The position numbers were made by a program, and so were the translations under genes. Source: SABI01 sp964453215 (lineage in GTDB: Bacteria > Spirochaetota > Spirochaetia > Sphaerochaetales > Sphaerochaetaceae). Taken from it: 25,703 nucleotides of DNA. The stretch covers positions 1 through 25,703 of the forward strand of contig CAYVRR010000026.1 of the NCBI GenBank assembly GCA_964453215.1, in the 5' to 3' direction. Below are positions 24,604 to 25,703 of the stretch, in pieces (position 1 is the stretch's first letter; every line of letters starts with the position of its first letter). Under the pieces are notes generated by a model. The model was not told the origin of the DNA. It did not search any database and saw only the letters and a list, made by a program, of their open reading frames with translations.

Positions 24604-25193
24604 TTATTGTAGGAGTTTCTGGCAAGTATTGTGCAGGTAAGAGCATGATTTCATCCCTCATAGCTATAAAAGGCTATAAAGAGGTAGATGTTGATGCATT
24701 AGGACATATTGCTTTACAAGAGAGTTATGATGAACTTATAACCACCTTCAGTAAAAAAATAGCAACTCCTTCGGGTGAGATAGACAGAGCTGCATTAAAG
24801 AAGATTGTTTTTAGTGATTCTAAGGAATTAAAAAAATTAGAGCGCATTGTACACCCTAAGATGGTAGAAATGGTAAAACAAGAGATCTATAAAGAAGAGA
24901 AAAAAGGTTCTAAAGCAATAATAATTAATGCTGCTTTATTACATCGAATGCATCTTGACGTATTATGTGATATAATTTGCTTTGTTCATACTCCTTTACT
25001 TTTACGCTATACAAGGGCTAAAGTAAGGGATAATATTAATTTGAAGAAGTTTATACAAATAAACGAAGCACAGAAGGATATTAATTCAACGCTTTTCGAT
25101 ACAAGTGCAGATGTATATATTATAAAGAATATTGGTAAGAAAAAATATATACATCGACAAGTAGATGAGTTTTGCATTACTATAGGGATATAG
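24600..25193 (+). CDS. coaE: Dephospho-CoA kinase
   Basis: A 197-residue P-loop kinase for the last step of coenzyme A synthesis, phosphorylating the ribose 3'-OH of dephospho-CoA. Walker A is GKYCAGKS (8-15), followed by the family's D30-x-D32 and H36 (VDVDALGH), RAALKKIVFSDSKELKKLERIVHPKM around 64-90, and the lid region near 135-160. The P-loop has K-Y-C instead of the common G-I-G, a divergent feature. TTG 24600 is the best start: GGGGAG (24587-24592) lies 7 bases upstream and TTGA overlaps the polA stop by 4 bases. An upstream in-frame TTG at 24585 precedes that site. Confidence 0.87.
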   Translation: MIIVGVSGKYCAGKSMISSLIAIKGYKEVDVDALGHIALQESYDELITTFSKKIATPSGEIDRAALKKIVFSDSKELKKLERIVHPKMVEMVKQEIYKEEKKGSKAIIINAALLHRMHLDVLCDIICFVHTPLLLRYTRAKVRDNINLKKFIQINEAQKDINSTLFDTSADVYIIKNIGKKKYIHRQVDEFCITIGI

Positions 25194-25206
25194 GGATCAG
25201 AAAGAT

Positions 25207-25703
25207 ATGAGAAAAACAGGTTTATATATGTTATTAGGTGTCATCATCTCAGTCGCTATCTTTGTGTTGGCTGGAATTTTATACTTTCAACCAACAGTGA
25301 TGCGAGGAAGGGAAGCTGTACAAGAAGTTCCATCCGTTACTGTCGAGGTGAAAGAGGTTAAAACTAAGAAAGTTGAACCACCTAAAGTTGAGCAACCAAA
25401 GCCTAAAGCACAAGAGGCTCCTATAAAAGTTGAAGAAAAGGTTGCTGATGGTCCACCTCCTGCTATTAAAGAGAAAGAGGTTGTGATAGAAGAGAAAAAG
25501 GCTCCTCTACCTCCCCCTCCTAAAGTTGTAGAAGTAAAAGAGGTTGAACCTCCTGCCAAAGTAAAAATACCTAAGCCTGTGACTATTACTCTCACAGTTA
25601 CCCCTTATGAAGAGCCAGTAGAGATTAAAGAAGAGGCTCCTGTGGTAATAAAAGAAGAGCCAATTATAGTTGAAAAAGCTCCTGTTGTAATAAAAGAAGA
25701 AGC
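25207..25703 (+). CDS. Membrane-anchored Pro/Lys/Glu/Val-rich protein (partial, 3' end outside window)
   Basis: The reading frame is open from ATG 25207 to the window edge (165 full codons). A basic start and one hydrophobic span (about 6-27) are followed by a long low-complexity tract rich in Pro, Lys, Glu and Val, with PPP and PPPP runs. This resembles the rigid periplasm-spanning linkers of TonB-like or SPOR-domain proteins; the domain that would decide lies beyond the window. Near the edge a 14-residue unit (APVVIKEEPIIVEK) begins to repeat; the DNA copies start at 25636 and 25678. It begins 13 bases after coaE with only a weak AGAAAG site. Confidence 0.75.
   Translation, partial: MRKTGLYMLLGVIISVAIFVLAGILYFQPTVMRGREAVQEVPSVTVEVKEVKTKKVEPPKVEQPKPKAQEAPIKVEEKVADGPPPAIKEKEVVIEEKKAPLPPPPKVVEVKEVEPPAKVKIPKPVTITLTVTPYEEPVEIKEEAPVVIKEEPIIVEKAPVVIKEE
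25636..25699 (+). repeat. 42-bp-period direct repeat in the Pro/Lys-rich gene
   Basis: Two 22-base copies (25636-25657 and 25678-25699) differ at one position and encode APVVIKE. The 42-base period equals 14 residues. The array may continue past the window end. Confidence 0.6.

Noticed and set aside
25287..25595. Minus-strand open frame opposite the Pro/Lys-rich gene
   Set aside because: It is the complement of a low-complexity coding tract, giving a Gly/Ser/Thr-rich artefact with no ribosome site.

Overview
This is an AT-rich, almost fully coding window from a Gram-negative-type (two-membrane) bacterium. It encodes a TolC-family outer-membrane protein, several signal-peptide-bearing small beta-barrels ending in Phe, and a sigma-54-dependent activator. 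The mix of short spirochaete-style barrel proteins, UPF0316, long-form NadE and the MBL-polA-coaE order makes a spirochaete (Sphaerochaeta/Treponema-like) my best guess. There is no rRNA or other decisive marker, so this is an inference. I see no tRNA, rRNA, CRISPR array, IS element, prophage or obvious transferred island.

Layout. (1) 71-778: a FolM/PTR1-type pterin reductase with a well-spaced promoter almost abutting its ATG. (2) 906-8030: a six-gene efflux/signalling operon: TolC-like channel, membrane-fusion adaptor, MacB-type ATPase, MacB-type permease, histidine kinase, NtrC-type regulator. (3) 8106-11029: pepF and a TRAM-type RNA uracil methyltransferase, meeting a convergent cupin gene (11026-11352). 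(4) 11460-15883: an inner-membrane operon of an AI-2E/PerM-family protein, a SERCA-like Ca2+ P-type ATPase, and a VTT (TVP38/TMEM64-type) membrane protein translationally coupled to the ATPase. (5) 15927-16463: UPF0316 protein. (6) 16536-18464: glutamine-dependent NAD+ synthetase. (7) 18604-20591: three tandem, divergent, apparently paralogous small outer-membrane barrel proteins behind a structured leader. (8) 20661-25703: a small single-span membrane protein, a PhnP-like MBL hydrolase, DNA polymerase I, dephospho-CoA kinase, and a membrane-anchored Pro/Lys/Glu/Val-rich protein cut by the window end.

Most genes are housekeeping or known families. I do not see an obviously new defence or mobile system. 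The most interesting signals are the ATPase-VTT coupling, which mirrors a known eukaryotic VTT-SERCA relationship; the tandem barrel array with its nested inverted-repeat leader; an 11-mer promoter motif (AGTAYACTCAT) in front of three separate transcription units; and an efflux adaptor with an unusually short hairpin in an operon that carries its own sigma-54-type two-component system.
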